A DNA stretch of 64,000 bases, taken from assembly GCF_005434965.1 (NCBI RefSeq), contig NZ_SKCI01000001.1, positions 62,001 through 126,000 of the forward strand, read 5' to 3'. The notes beneath the pieces are model-generated. The model was not told the DNA's origin. It was given only the letters and a program-made list of their open reading frames with translations, and ran no database searches. The translations under genes and the position numbers were made by a program. Numbering within the stretch: the first letter of the stretch is position 1; each line of letters opens with the position of its first letter. Positions 52,329-60,456 of this stretch are shown here, piece after piece. The DNA comes from Marimonas lutisalis (GTDB lineage Bacteria; Pseudomonadota; Alphaproteobacteria; Rhodobacterales; Rhodobacteraceae).

Positions 52329-53705
52329 ATGACCCTGCGCATGGCGGCGATGGTGGCGGGGCTGGGCCTGTTGGGCCTGAGCCTGATCCTGCCGCCGCCC
52401 GTGGGCATGGAGGTGCAAGCCTGGCGCGTGGCGGGCCTGGCCGCGCTGATGGCACTGTGGTGGCTGAGCGAGGCGGTGCCGCTGGCCGCGACCGCGTTGT
52501 TGCCGCTGGCGCTGGCGCCGCTGATGGGGCTCGCGGGGCTGGGATGGGTTGCGAGCTACTACAGCGATCCGCTGATTCTGCTGTTCCTGGGCGGGTTCCT
52601 GCTGGCGCGCGGGATCGAAGGCTGGGGGCTTCACCGGCGGATCGCCGGCGCGCTGGTCGGGATCGCGGGGCGCAACCCGACGGCGGTGCTGGGCGCGGTG
52701 ATGGGGGCGACGGCATTCCTGAGCCTGTGGATCAGCAACACCGCCTCGGCCATGGTGATGGCGCCGATCGCGGCGGGCGTGGCGCGCGGTCAGGATGTGC
52801 GGTTTGGTGCGGCGCTGCTTCTGGGGGTGGCGTTTTCGGCCACGATCGGCGGCATGGGATCGCTGATCGGCACGCCGCCGAACGCGATTTTCGCGGCCTA
52901 TGCGACGCGGTCGCTGGGCATCGAGGTGGGGTTTGCGCAATGGGCGGCGGTGGGCCTGCCGGTGGCGGTGGTTCTGCTGGTGTTGGCCTGGGCGGTGCTG
53001 GCCGGGGCAACGCCGGGCGTGCGCGGCGTGGCGGTGAACGTGCCCGAGCGGCGTGCCGCCGACTGGAGCCGTGGCGAGCGGCGCATGGCGGTTCTGGCCG
53101 GGCTGACCGCCGCCGCCTGGATCGCGCGGCCCTTCGTGGAGCGGCTCTGGCCCGGTCTGGGCCTGTCGGATGCCGGGATCGCCATGCTGGCGGCGGTGCT
53201 GATGTTCGTGCTGCCCTCGGGAGAGGGCGGGCGGCTTCTGACATGGGAGCGGGCGGCGGGGCTGCGCTGGGACATCCTGATCCTGGTGGGCGGTGGCCTG
53301 GCGCTGGCGGGGCTGATGGACGAAGCGGGTCTGGTCGCCTGGATCGGCGCGCGGGCCGAGGGGCTGGCGGGCTGGCCGGTGCCGGTGATCGTGCTGGTGA
53401 TCGCGGCGCTGATCGTGGGGCTGGGCGAGCTGGCCAGCAATACCGCGATGGCAGCGATTTTCCTGCCGGTGGCGGGGGCGATGGCCGCGGCGATGGGGGT
53501 GGACCCGCTGCAGGTGCTGCTGCCGGTCGCTCTGGCGGCCTCGGTGGGGTTCATGCTGCCGGTGGCGACGCCGCCCAATGCCATCGTTTTCGGCCACGAG
53601 GCGGTGACCCGCGCGGCGATGCTGAAGGCGGGCGCGCCGCTTGACCTGATCGGGATCGTGGTAGCGGCGGGGCTGGGCCTGACGCTGGGGCCCCTGGTGT
53701 TCTGA
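52329..53705 (+). CDS. DASS/SLC13-family anion transporter
   Basis: Divalent anion:sodium symporter of 458 residues with 11 or more helices. The two re-entrant SNT motifs are visible: LWISNTASAMVMAPIAAG (about residue 136) and LGELASNTAMAAIFLPVAG (about 378), plus GSLIGTPPNAIFAAY and LPVATPPNAIVFG, typical sodium and substrate sites. Moves di- or tricarboxylates such as succinate or malate, or sulfate. Start at ATG 52329, in the same operon as the ABC pair; BKACE follows after 52 bases. Confidence 0.9.
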   Translation: MTLRMAAMVAGLGLLGLSLILPPPVGMEVQAWRVAGLAALMALWWLSEAVPLAATALLPLALAPLMGLAGLGWVASYYSDPLILLFLGGFLLARGIEGWGLHRRIAGALVGIAGRNPTAVLGAVMGATAFLSLWISNTASAMVMAPIAAGVARGQDVRFGAALLLGVAFSATIGGMGSLIGTPPNAIFAAYATRSLGIEVGFAQWAAVGLPVAVVLLVLAWAVLAGATPGVRGVAVNVPERRAADWSRGERRMAVLAGLTAAAWIARPFVERLWPGLGLSDAGIAMLAAVLMFVLPSGEGGRLLTWERAAGLRWDILILVGGGLALAGLMDEAGLVAWIGARAEGLAGWPVPVIVLVIAALIVGLGELASNTAMAAIFLPVAGAMAAAMGVDPLQVLLPVALAASVGFMLPVATPPNAIVFGHEAVTRAAMLKAGAPLDLIGIVVAAGLGLTLGPLVF

Positions 53706-53757
53706 GGCTTGCAGGCCACGCGGTGAGCGCGCATGATCGCCCAAAAGGGAGGAGCCC

Positions 53758-54684
53758 ATGGCACGCAAGGTCATCATCACATGCGCCGTCACCGGCGCGA
53801 TTCACACCCCTTCGATGTCGCCGCACCTGCCGGTGACGCCGGAGGAGATCACCGAGGCCGCGGTGGGTGCGGCCGAGGCCGGCGCCGCGGTGGTGCACCT
53901 GCACGCGCGCGACCCGCAGACCGGCAAACCCGACCAGAGCGCGGAAGCCTTCGAGCCCTTCCTGAAGGTGATCAAGCAGCGCTCGGACGCAGTGATCAAC
54001 ATCACCACCGGCGGGTCGCCCTTCATGACGGTCGAGGAGCGCGTGAAACCGGCCGAGACCTTCGCGCCCGAGGTCGCCTCGCTCAACATGGGGTCGATCA
54101 ATTTCGGGCTATTCCCGATGCTGGAGCGGTTCACCGAGTTCGAACACGAGTGGGAGCGCGAGCATCTGGAGAACAGCCGCGACCTGGTGTTCCGCAATTC
54201 GTTCAAGGAAATCGAATACGTGCTGCGCACGCTGGGCGACAAAGGCACGCGATTCGAGTTCGAGTGCTATGACATCGCCCATCTCTACAACCTGGCGCAT
54301 TTCCTCGATCGCGGGCTGGTCAAGCCGCCTTTGTTCGTGCAGTCGGTGTTCGGCATCCTGGGCGGGATCGGCGCGCATGAAGAAGACGTGCTGCACATGA
54401 AGCGCACCGCCGACCGCCTGTTCGGCGATCAGTACCAGTGGTCGGTGCTGGGCGCGGGCAAGAACCAGATGCGGATCGCCTCGCTGTCGGTTTCGATGGG
54501 GGGCAACCTGCGCGTGGGGCTTGAGGATTCGCTCTGGGCCGGGCCGGGCAAGCTGGCGGAGTCGAACGCCCAGCAGGTGCGCATCGCGCGCGAGATCGTC
54601 GAGCGCATGGGCCTGGAGATTGCCAGCCCCGACGAGGCGCGGGCGCTTCTGGGATTGAAGGGCGGGGACAAGGTGGCGTTCTGA
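53758..54684 (+). CDS. Beta-keto acid cleavage enzyme (BKACE, DUF849)
   Basis: TIM-barrel BKACE enzyme of 308 residues that uses acetyl-CoA to cleave a 3-keto acid. The zinc site is VVHLHARDPQTG (HxH near residues 47-49); INITTGGSPFMT and FELMGSINFGLF-like text (SLNMGSINFGLFPML) mark the substrate strand ends. Other known members act on 5-amino-3-ketohexanoate or dehydrocarnitine. Substrate specificity lies in loops and cannot be read here. AGGGAGGAGCCC precedes the ATG. Likely in the operon with the DASS transporter. Confidence 0.9.
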   Translation: MARKVIITCAVTGAIHTPSMSPHLPVTPEEITEAAVGAAEAGAAVVHLHARDPQTGKPDQSAEAFEPFLKVIKQRSDAVINITTGGSPFMTVEERVKPAETFAPEVASLNMGSINFGLFPMLERFTEFEHEWEREHLENSRDLVFRNSFKEIEYVLRTLGDKGTRFEFECYDIAHLYNLAHFLDRGLVKPPLFVQSVFGILGGIGAHEEDVLHMKRTADRLFGDQYQWSVLGAGKNQMRIASLSVSMGGNLRVGLEDSLWAGPGKLAESNAQQVRIAREIVERMGLEIASPDEARALLGLKGGDKVAF

Positions 54685-54812
54685 AACCCGCTTGACGCCT
54701 GCGGTGATTCCGCCTAAAGACCGCGAACGGAATTCGGGGCGCTGCGCCAGCGGCGCCCGTTTGCATTGTCGGGGCCGGGGCCTCGGCCCCGAGACAAAAT
54801 GAGGATGAACCC

Positions 54813-55100
54813 ATGTCGCGCGTCTGCGAACTGACCGGTAAAGGCCCGATGACTGGCAACAATGTCAGCCACGCCAACAACAAGACCAAGCGCCGTTTCC
54901 TGCCGAACCTGAATGACGTGACGCTGCAGTCGGAAACGCTGAACCGCGGTATCAAGCTGCGCATTTCGGCATCGGCGCTGCGCTCGGTCGATCACCGTGG
55001 CGGGCTGGACGCCTACCTGATGAAAGCCAAGGATGGCGAGCTTTCGGCAAACGCGCTGAAAGTGAAGAAAGAGATCCTGAAGGCACAAGCCTCGGCCTGA
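54813..55100 (+). CDS. rpmB: 50S ribosomal protein L28
   Basis: Basic ribosomal protein of 95 residues, the long alphaproteobacterial form. [20 protein letters not shown], then [11 protein letters not shown] and [21 protein letters not shown] are typical L28 text. A single gene followed by a good terminator. Confidence 0.97.
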   Translation: MSRVCELTGKGPMTGNNVSHANNKTKRRFLPNLNDVTLQSETLNRGIKLRISASALRSVDHRGGLDAYLMKAKDGELSANALKVKKEILKAQASA

Positions 55101-55124
55101 TCTTTTTCGGAACGGTTTGTTGAG

Positions 55125-55155
55125 CGGCCCTGCCTGACCGGCGGGGCCGTTTTTT
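55125..55155 (+). terminator. Rho-independent terminator of rpmB
   Basis: CGGCCCTGC (55125-55133) and GCGGGGCCG (55141-55149) form a 9-bp stem (one G-T pair) with a 7-base loop, followed by six T's (55150-55155), 24 bases after the rpmB stop. Confidence 0.9.
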
Positions 55156-55178
55156 GTGCTGCGGATTGCCCCCCTGGA

Positions 55179-55387
55179 TGCCGCCCCCGGACGCCGCCCA
55201 CCCACCCGCCCCGGCATCCGGGGGCGGCAGGGTGCCTTTGTCGATCGTTGATACGCTCCTGTCGCTGGGCCAATGAGTATTTTTGCCAAGAAAGAGCCTG
55301 AATCTGGCCGGTCTTTCTTGGGGAAAATACTCCGGGGGGAGCGTTCGAAATGCCTGGCATTTTGAACCTGGGGGGCTGGCCCCCCAT
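55179..55387. repeat. Intergenic palindrome array, locus 4
   Basis: Module A: arms 55179-55196 and 55212-55229 (17 of 18 pair), again with CCCACCCACCC in the loop. Module B: GAGTATTTTTGCCAAGAAAGA (55275-55295) and its complement at 55312-55332. Module D: TTCGAAATGCC and GGCATTTTGAA around a TG loop (about 55344-55366), then GGGGGGC-TG-GCCCCCC (about 55370-55385). Module C is absent. Lies between rpmB and the DUF2946 gene. Confidence 0.85.
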
Positions 55388-55462
55388 GCGCCGGGCGAGG
55401 ATGCGCGATCTGGCGGCGTTTTGTCACTTTATCCCATCGCAACAGGGGCATATATCGGCGCC

Positions 55463-55813
55463 ATGAGACGGAGATTGCGCCCCATCCTGGGCCTCGTGCT
55501 GGCGCTGATGCTGGCATTGACGGGCCAGAGCATGGCGGTGGCGCGGGGCATGCCCGACGCCGCCGGCCAGATCGTGCTGTGCACGGGCGCGGGGCCGATC
55601 TCGGTCATGGTGGATGACGAGGGCAATCCCGTAGGCCCGTCGCATATCTGCCCCGATTGTGCGTTGTCGCTGTTCGCGATGGATGTGAGCCTGCCACTGG
55701 TGCCCGCACGTCCCCTGGGCAAGGGGGTCAGGCTGCGTCCGGATGGCGCTTACGGGACGGTATCGTTCGATGTGCCGGGTGCGCGGGCGCGGGGGCCGCC
55801 TGTTCGCGCCTGA
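55463..55813 (+). CDS. DUF2946-like secreted protein
   Basis: Small exported or membrane-anchored protein of about 116 residues. The ATG at 55463 gives a signal or TM segment (MRRRLRPILGLVLALMLALT), and the mature part has the DUF2946 hallmark GQIVLCTGAGPISVMV followed by HICPDCALSLFA (cysteines around 50 and 76). Such proteins are often found beside copper genes, and here PCu(A)C follows 56 bases later, so copper handling in the periplasm is likely. A longer in-frame start overlaps the palindromes and is rejected. Confidence 0.78.
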   Translation: MRRRLRPILGLVLALMLALTGQSMAVARGMPDAAGQIVLCTGAGPISVMVDDEGNPVGPSHICPDCALSLFAMDVSLPLVPARPLGKGVRLRPDGAYGTVSFDVPGARARGPPVRA

Positions 55814-55869
55814 CTGCACCCAAGACACAAGAACCATCCCCATTATCCAAGTTTCAAAGGAGAGACGCG

Positions 55870-56364
55870 ATGTCTTTCAAATCCCGTATGCTGGCGGCCG
55901 TGGCCGCTGCGAGTTTCGCCCTGCCGGCCTTTGCCGAGGGCATCATGGTCAATGATCCTTATGCGCGCGCATCGTCGATGATGTCGAACTCGGGCGCGGC
56001 GTTCATGACGATCATGAACCATACCGGCGCGGCCGACCGGCTGATCGACGCGAAATCGGACGTGGCCGAGCGCGTCGAGCTGCACACCCACCAGGAAGAC
56101 GCCAATGGCGTGATGAAGATGATCCATGTCGAGGAGGGCTTCGAGCTGCCCGAGGGCGGGATGATCGAGATGAAGCGCGGCGGCAAGCATGTCATGTTCC
56201 TGGGCATTACCGATCCGTTCGAGCAGGGCGACATGATTCCGCTGACGCTGGTCTTCGAAAAGGCGGGCGAGGTGCAGGTCGAAGTGCCGGTCGACCTGGA
56301 GCGCAAGCCGATGCACGGGCAGATGGACCACAGCAACATGAACAAGGAAAACAGCTCGGACTGA
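55870..56364 (+). CDS. Periplasmic copper chaperone PCu(A)C
   Basis: Copper chaperone of 164 residues with a signal peptide (cleavage near PAFAEGIMV). The Cu(I)-binding residues form the H-X-M...HXM-type pattern: LHTHQEDANGVMKMIHVEEG and GGKHVMFLGITDP. A Met/His-rich tail (HGQMDHSNMNKENSSD) could hold extra copper. PCu(A)C loads the CuA or CuB site of cytochrome oxidase. ATG at 55870 has AAGGAGAGACG; the longer upstream frame is rejected. Ends with a good terminator. Confidence 0.92.
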   Translation: MSFKSRMLAAVAAASFALPAFAEGIMVNDPYARASSMMSNSGAAFMTIMNHTGAADRLIDAKSDVAERVELHTHQEDANGVMKMIHVEEGFELPEGGMIEMKRGGKHVMFLGITDPFEQGDMIPLTLVFEKAGEVQVEVPVDLERKPMHGQMDHSNMNKENSSD

Positions 56365-56386
56365 TCCCGGGTTCTGCTGACCGAGA

Positions 56387-56418
56387 GGGCGCGTCGGGCA
56401 GCTGGCGCGCCCTTTTTT
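56387..56418 (+). terminator. Rho-independent terminator of the PCu(A)C gene
   Basis: GGGCGCG (56387-56393) and CGCGCCC (56406-56412) form a 7-bp stem followed by six T's (56413-56418). It reaches the last codon of the convergent sirtuin gene. Confidence 0.85.
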
Positions 56419-57112
56419 ATGGGGATAGCAGGCTGTCGACCCACGCGGGCACCACCTGCGAGGCCGGGCCGAAGCGGGTTTCGGCGAACGCGGAGACGAC
56501 GGAGGAGGGTTCGAGATTGAGCTCGACCGTGTGGGCGCCGGCGCGGGTTGCGAGATCGACGAAGCCGGCAGCCGGGTAGACCTCACCGCTGGTGCCGATG
56601 GCGGCGAAGATGGCGCAGCCGGAAAGATGCGCCATGATCGCGTCCATGTGGTAGGGGATTTCGCCGAACCAGACCACGTCGGGCCGGGTGGCCGGGGCGG
56701 CGCAGGCCGGGCAGGGATCGGCGGTGTTCATCACCGCGGGCGCGGGCCAGCGGTGGCCGCAGGCGGCGCAGAGCGCCTGGTCGAGCTGGCCATGCATGTG
56801 AATGACGTGGGCCGCACCGCCGCGTTCATGCAGGTTGTCGACATTCTGGGTGACGATCACCACTTCGCCGGGATGGTCACGCTCCAGTCGGGCGAGCGCG
56901 GCATGCGCGGCGTTGGGCGCGGCCCCGGCGCAGTTGGCGCGCCGCGCGTTGTAGAATTCGTGCACGAAATCGGGATTGCGGGCGAAACCCTCGGGCGTGG
57001 CGACCTCTTCCAGATCGTATTTCGTCCAGAGGCCGTCGACATCGCGGAAGGTGCCCAGCCCGCTTTCGGCCGAAATGCCGGCGCCGGTGAGGATGACGAT
57101 CTTGTCGTGCAT
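56417..57112 (-). CDS. cobB: NAD-dependent protein deacylase (sirtuin, CobB)
   Basis: Sirtuin of 231 residues. NAD motifs GAGISAESGLGTFRD (about 9-23) and QNVDNLHERGG; catalytic His in IHMHGQLDQ; zinc cysteines in CAACGH and CPAC. The YxxR pair (FYNARR) that marks class III desuccinylases is present, so lysine desuccinylation as well as deacetylation is expected. ATG at 57110-57112 follows AAGGGAACC; nine further residues upstream are possible but less supported. Confidence 0.92.
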   Translation of the reverse strand: MHDKIVILTGAGISAESGLGTFRDVDGLWTKYDLEEVATPEGFARNPDFVHEFYNARRANCAGAAPNAAHAALARLERDHPGEVVIVTQNVDNLHERGGAAHVIHMHGQLDQALCAACGHRWPAPAVMNTADPCPACAAPATRPDVVWFGEIPYHMDAIMAHLSGCAIFAAIGTSGEVYPAAGFVDLATRAGAHTVELNLEPSSVVSAFAETRFGPASQVVPAWVDSLLSP

Positions 57113-57213
57113 GATCTGGTTCCCTTGTGCCTTGGCCAACAGTCTAGGCGGCGCGGAGCGGGAAGAAAACAGCGCCCTTGCCAGCGGGCGGGGTTTGGCA
57201 GAAGGTCGGCGCC

Positions 57214-57894
57214 ATGTTGCAGACCGGGCCGATCCTGTTCAGTTTTCGCGGAGTTCTTGGCATCACCATCGAGGTAGGCCAGACCCTCGTCATGCTGATC
57301 GCTCTGCTGGCGGTTCTGACGCTGAGCGCGGGGGCGGATGCGGTTTGGGTGATCACGCTGCTGGCGATGATCCTGGCCATCATCTACCTGCATGAACTGG
57401 GCCACGCCTGGGCCTGCCTGGTCCAGGGCGTGCCGGTGCGGCGGATCGTGCTGCATGGCGGGGGCGGGTTCTGCGAGCAGGCCCGGGCGGGCAGCCGCCA
57501 TGAGCAGGAACTGATCGTGGTAATGGGGCCGCTGACCAACCTGGCGCTGTGGGCCATTGCTTCGCTGGCGGCGCAGTGGGTCTGGGACAATGGAACCGGC
57601 GCCGGGGCGCTGGGCCATTACCTGTCGCTTTTCGCCGTGCTGAACCTAGCGTTTTTCATCTTCAACCTGATTCCGGTGCAGCCGCTCGATGGCGGGCGGC
57701 TGTTGTATCTGGTGCTGCTCAGGGCCGTTGCGCGGCCCCGCGCGGTGCGGATCACAGGGGCGGTGGGGCTGATCTTTGCGGTGCTGTGGTGGCCTGCCTT
57801 GCTTTATGTCTTTCTGAGCACGGGGTGGCTCTTGCTGTTCATGCCATCCATTGCATTGCACCTGCGGATGATGCGGGGCCAGATCACGATCTAG
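57214..57894 (+). CDS. M50-family site-2 protease-like membrane peptidase
   Basis: Polytopic membrane protein of 226 residues with zinc-site motifs HELGHAW at residues 60-64 and NLIPVQPLDGGRLLYL (Asp ligand near 155). Members cleave membrane proteins within the bilayer. The ATG at 57214 follows GAAGGTCGG; a TTG 12 codons upstream is less likely. Nine bases separate it from the phosphatase gene, so they form an operon. No PDZ or CBS domain, so it is a minimal form. Confidence 0.87.
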   Translation: MLQTGPILFSFRGVLGITIEVGQTLVMLIALLAVLTLSAGADAVWVITLLAMILAIIYLHELGHAWACLVQGVPVRRIVLHGGGGFCEQARAGSRHEQELIVVMGPLTNLALWAIASLAAQWVWDNGTGAGALGHYLSLFAVLNLAFFIFNLIPVQPLDGGRLLYLVLLRAVARPRAVRITGAVGLIFAVLWWPALLYVFLSTGWLLLFMPSIALHLRMMRGQITI

Positions 57895-57902
57895 GAGGGG
57901 AA

Positions 57903-58349
57903 ATGCGGGTTCTGTTTGTCTGTCTGGGAAACATTTGCCGGTCGCCGGCGGCCGAGGGTGTGTTTCGCGCCCAGGCGGGCGATGTGCACGAGATCGATAG
58001 CGCGGGTACGGCGGGCTGGCATGTGGGCAAGCCGCCCTACGGGCCGATGCAGGCCGCGGCGGGCGCACGCGGCATCGACCTGTCGGGCCTGCGCGCGCGC
58101 CAGGTCGGGCGCGCCGATTTCGACCGGTTCGACCTGATCATCGGCATGGATGACAGCAATATCGCCGATATCGAGAGGCTAAGGCCGGCAGGCAGCGAGA
58201 CGGACGTGCGGCTGTTTACCGATTTCGCGCCGGAAACCGGGATGGGCGAGGTGCCTGATCCGTATTATACCCGCGATTTCGAAGGCGCGCTGGACCTGAT
58301 CGAGGCGGCGGCGCGGGGATTGAAACAGGCATTGGAGGGGCGCGGATGA
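57903..58349 (+). CDS. Low-molecular-weight protein-tyrosine phosphatase
   Basis: LMW-PTP of 148 residues: the P-loop VCLGNICRSPAAEG contains the nucleophile Cys (7) and Arg, and the general-acid Asp is in EVPDPYYTRD near residue 120. It removes phosphate from tyrosine, or arsenate in the related group. Starts 8 bases after the M50 gene with TAGGAGGGGAA, and its stop overlaps the racemase start. Confidence 0.9.
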   Translation: MRVLFVCLGNICRSPAAEGVFRAQAGDVHEIDSAGTAGWHVGKPPYGPMQAAAGARGIDLSGLRARQVGRADFDRFDLIIGMDDSNIADIERLRPAGSETDVRLFTDFAPETGMGEVPDPYYTRDFEGALDLIEAAARGLKQALEGRG

Positions 58350-58993
58350 AACCGGTTGGAATCCTGGGGGGCATGGGCCCCGAGGCAACGATCCTTCTGA
58401 TGCAGAAGGTCCTGGGCGCGGTGGATGCGAAGGACGACGCCGACCATGTCCCGCTGATCGTGCATCAGAACCCGCAGGTGCCAAGCCGCATCGCCGCGCT
58501 GATCGAGGGGACGGGCGAAAGCCCGGCGCCGGTGCTGGCGCAGATGGCGCGCGATCTGAAGGCCGCCGGTGCGCAGGCGCTGGCGATGCCCTGCAACACG
58601 GCGCATGCCTACAAGGACGCCCCGGCGGGCGAGGGGCTGCCGTTCCTCGACATGATCGAGTTGACGGCAGCGCGGCTGAAAGGCCGGGTGGGCATGCTGG
58701 CCTCGCCGGCGGTGCGGCGGGCGGGCGTGTTCGACGCAGCCTTTGCCGCGCGCGGGATCACCGCGCATTGGGCCGAGGAAGAGGCGCTGCTGCAGCTGAT
58801 CCGCGACGTGAAGGCGGGCCGGGGCGAGGCGCGCGAACTGGTGCGGATCGCCCAGAGCATGCTGAGCGAATGCGACATGCTGCTGGTGGCCTGCACCGAG
58901 CTGTCGCTGATGACCGGCGCGCTGGAGGGGATGCCCTGGGTGGATAGCCTGGATTGCCTGGTGGACGAGATCGTGGGGTTTGCGCGCGGCTGA
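58346..58993 (+). CDS. Aspartate/glutamate racemase family protein
   Basis: Amino-acid racemase fold of 215 residues: MKPVGILGGMGPEATI, the first Cys in AMPCNTAHAYKD (about 81) and the second in VACTELSLMTG (about 190). Both catalytic cysteines are present, so racemisation of aspartate or a related amino acid is plausible. Overlaps the tyrosine phosphatase gene (ATGA) and is convergent, 3 bases apart, with the ZIP transporter gene. Confidence 0.87.
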   Translation: MKPVGILGGMGPEATILLMQKVLGAVDAKDDADHVPLIVHQNPQVPSRIAALIEGTGESPAPVLAQMARDLKAAGAQALAMPCNTAHAYKDAPAGEGLPFLDMIELTAARLKGRVGMLASPAVRRAGVFDAAFAARGITAHWAEEEALLQLIRDVKAGRGEARELVRIAQSMLSECDMLLVACTELSLMTGALEGMPWVDSLDCLVDEIVGFARG

Positions 58994-58996
58994 CGC

Positions 58997-59770
58997 CTAG
59001 CCCAGCCAGACGTCGAGAAACATCATCAGCATGAAGCCGAAGAGCAGCCCATGGGTGGCGCGGCTCTGATGTCCGTGGCGATGGGTTTCGGGAATGATCT
59101 CGTGGCTGATGACATAGAGCATCGCGCCCGCGGCAAAGGCCATGCCCCAGGGCAGCAGCACGCCCGAGACACTGACCGCGACAGCGGCCAGCAGACCGGT
59201 GACCGGTTCGATCAGCCCGGTCAGGGTGGCCACCCAGAAGGCGAAGACCCGGTTATAGCCCTTGGACAGGAGCGCCACGGCGACGGCGAGGCCTTCGGGT
59301 GCGTTCTGAAGCCCGATGCCGAGGGCGATCTGGGTGCCGGCGGCCATGTTGCCTGAGCCGAACCCCACGCCCACGGCCATGCCCTCGGGCGCGTTATGCA
59401 GGGCGATGGCGAAGATGAACAGCCAGATGCGCCGCAGCTCGGTCGCCTCGGGACCTTCACGGCCGGAGATGAAATGCTCATGCGGGAGATGCTCGTCGAG
59501 CAGCATGATGATGCCGGCGCCCAAGAGCACCCCGGCGACGGCGATGGCCGCGGGGATCGCGCCTTCGCCATAGCTGTCGCTGGCGATGTCGATCGCGGGC
59601 GCGAGCAGGGAAAAGAACGTCGCCGCCAGCATCACGCCGGCGGCGAAGCCCAGCATCATGTCGGTGGTTTTTCGCGAGACCGTGCGCCCGAAGAGCGCGG
59701 GCACCGCGCCCACTGATGTCATCATCCCGGCGGCGAGACTGCCGAAAAAGCCGAGGAGGATGAGGTTCAT
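58997..59770 (-). CDS. ZIP-family divalent metal transporter
   Basis: Eight-helix ZIP permease of 257 residues. The metal-site helices are visible: LHNAPEGMAVGVGFGSGN (His, Asn, Glu) in helix 4 and QNAPEGLAVAVALLSKG in helix 5, with a short HEHFISG cytosolic loop (the GDR-like HLPHEHFISG). Imports zinc or iron. No regulator is adjacent. Confidence 0.9.
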   Translation of the reverse strand: MNLILLGFFGSLAAGMMTSVGAVPALFGRTVSRKTTDMMLGFAAGVMLAATFFSLLAPAIDIASDSYGEGAIPAAIAVAGVLLGAGIIMLLDEHLPHEHFISGREGPEATELRRIWLFIFAIALHNAPEGMAVGVGFGSGNMAAGTQIALGIGLQNAPEGLAVAVALLSKGYNRVFAFWVATLTGLIEPVTGLLAAVAVSVSGVLLPWGMAFAAGAMLYVISHEIIPETHRHGHQSRATHGLLFGFMLMMFLDVWLG

Positions 59771-59797
59771 GGTCTGGCGGTCCCTTGATGGCGCGGA

Positions 59798-60247
59798 TCA
59801 GCGACAGGCGCTTTCGGCGCGTTCGGCATAGTCCTTGTAGTGCTGCCAGAAGGCTTCGTGATGGCTGCTGTCGGATTGGCGGATTTCCTGGGCGCGGTGC
59901 GGATCGCCGTAGAAACCGACCGCGAGACGCTGGTCAGAGGCGGAAAGCGTTCCATTGGCCACGGCCTGGATACAGCCGCACAGCTCACGCGACCGCGCCT
60001 TGCGATCCGAAGCCAGGCAGGCCTGCTGGATCGGGCCGGTGGCAAACGGCCGGGCCACGGGGGCCGCGGCGACGGGCACCGGCGCGCCGCTGGGGGTTCT
60101 GGTGGCCGGCGCGATAACGGCCTGGCCCGAAGGCACGGAAAAGGTCTGCGGCGCGGGGGCGCGGCCGACCTTGCGCTTGGCCTGGTGATAGCCGCCGCCG
60201 CATCCGGCCAGGGCCAGGATGATGATCAGGGAAACGATGTGGCGCAT
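59798..60247 (-). CDS. Small lipoprotein of unknown function
   Basis: Lipoprotein of about 149 residues with a signal ending in the lipobox LALAGCGGG (MRHIVSLIIILALAGC; Cys near residue 16). The rest has a Pro/Ala-rich linker and a Cys-containing domain (QQACLASDRKARSRELCGC, then DPHRAQEIRQSD and AESAC). Annotated arginine-transporter-like in relatives as I recall, though nothing here supports transport. The ATG at 60247 is preferred over a longer frame. Confidence 0.65.
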   Translation of the reverse strand: MRHIVSLIIILALAGCGGGYHQAKRKVGRAPAPQTFSVPSGQAVIAPATRTPSGAPVPVAAAPVARPFATGPIQQACLASDRKARSRELCGCIQAVANGTLSASDQRLAVGFYGDPHRAQEIRQSDSSHHEAFWQHYKDYAERAESACR

Positions 60248-60333
60248 TGCTCGGTGCCTTTGGGTTTTGCCGCGATCATGGCGGAAATGGCGGGGAAATT
60301 CAATCATCCGCTGGTGGCTGTGGCGGGGTGCGA

Positions 60334-60391
60334 CCGAGGGGCGCTGCCCCTCGGGCTCCCCGGGATATTTGAGGCAAGATGAAGGGCCGGG
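60334..60391. repeat. Half-copy of the intergenic palindrome, locus 5
   Basis: CCGAGGGGC and GCCCCTCGG (60334-60354) form a 9-bp hairpin, then GGGATATTTGAGG and CAAGATGAAGGGCCGGG (60362-60391) repeat the left arm and loop of the locus 2 module B, while the right arm is missing. It lies just upstream of the TetR gene. Confidence 0.65.
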
Positions 60392-60419
60392 TTGACTCGA
60401 ATCGCGGAACGGGGCGAGC

Positions 60420-60439
60420 CTGACTGGGCGATCAGTCAG
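60420..60439. promoter_or_regulatory. TetR operator candidate upstream of tetR
   Basis: CTGACTG (60420-60426) and CAGTCAG (60433-60439) are a perfect 7-bp inverted repeat with a 6-base spacer, 18 bases before the tetR start. Position suggests autorepression by the neighbouring TetR protein, and perhaps control of the TRAP genes behind it. Confidence 0.6.
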
Positions 60440-60456
60440 TTTTCGCGGGAGGGGGA

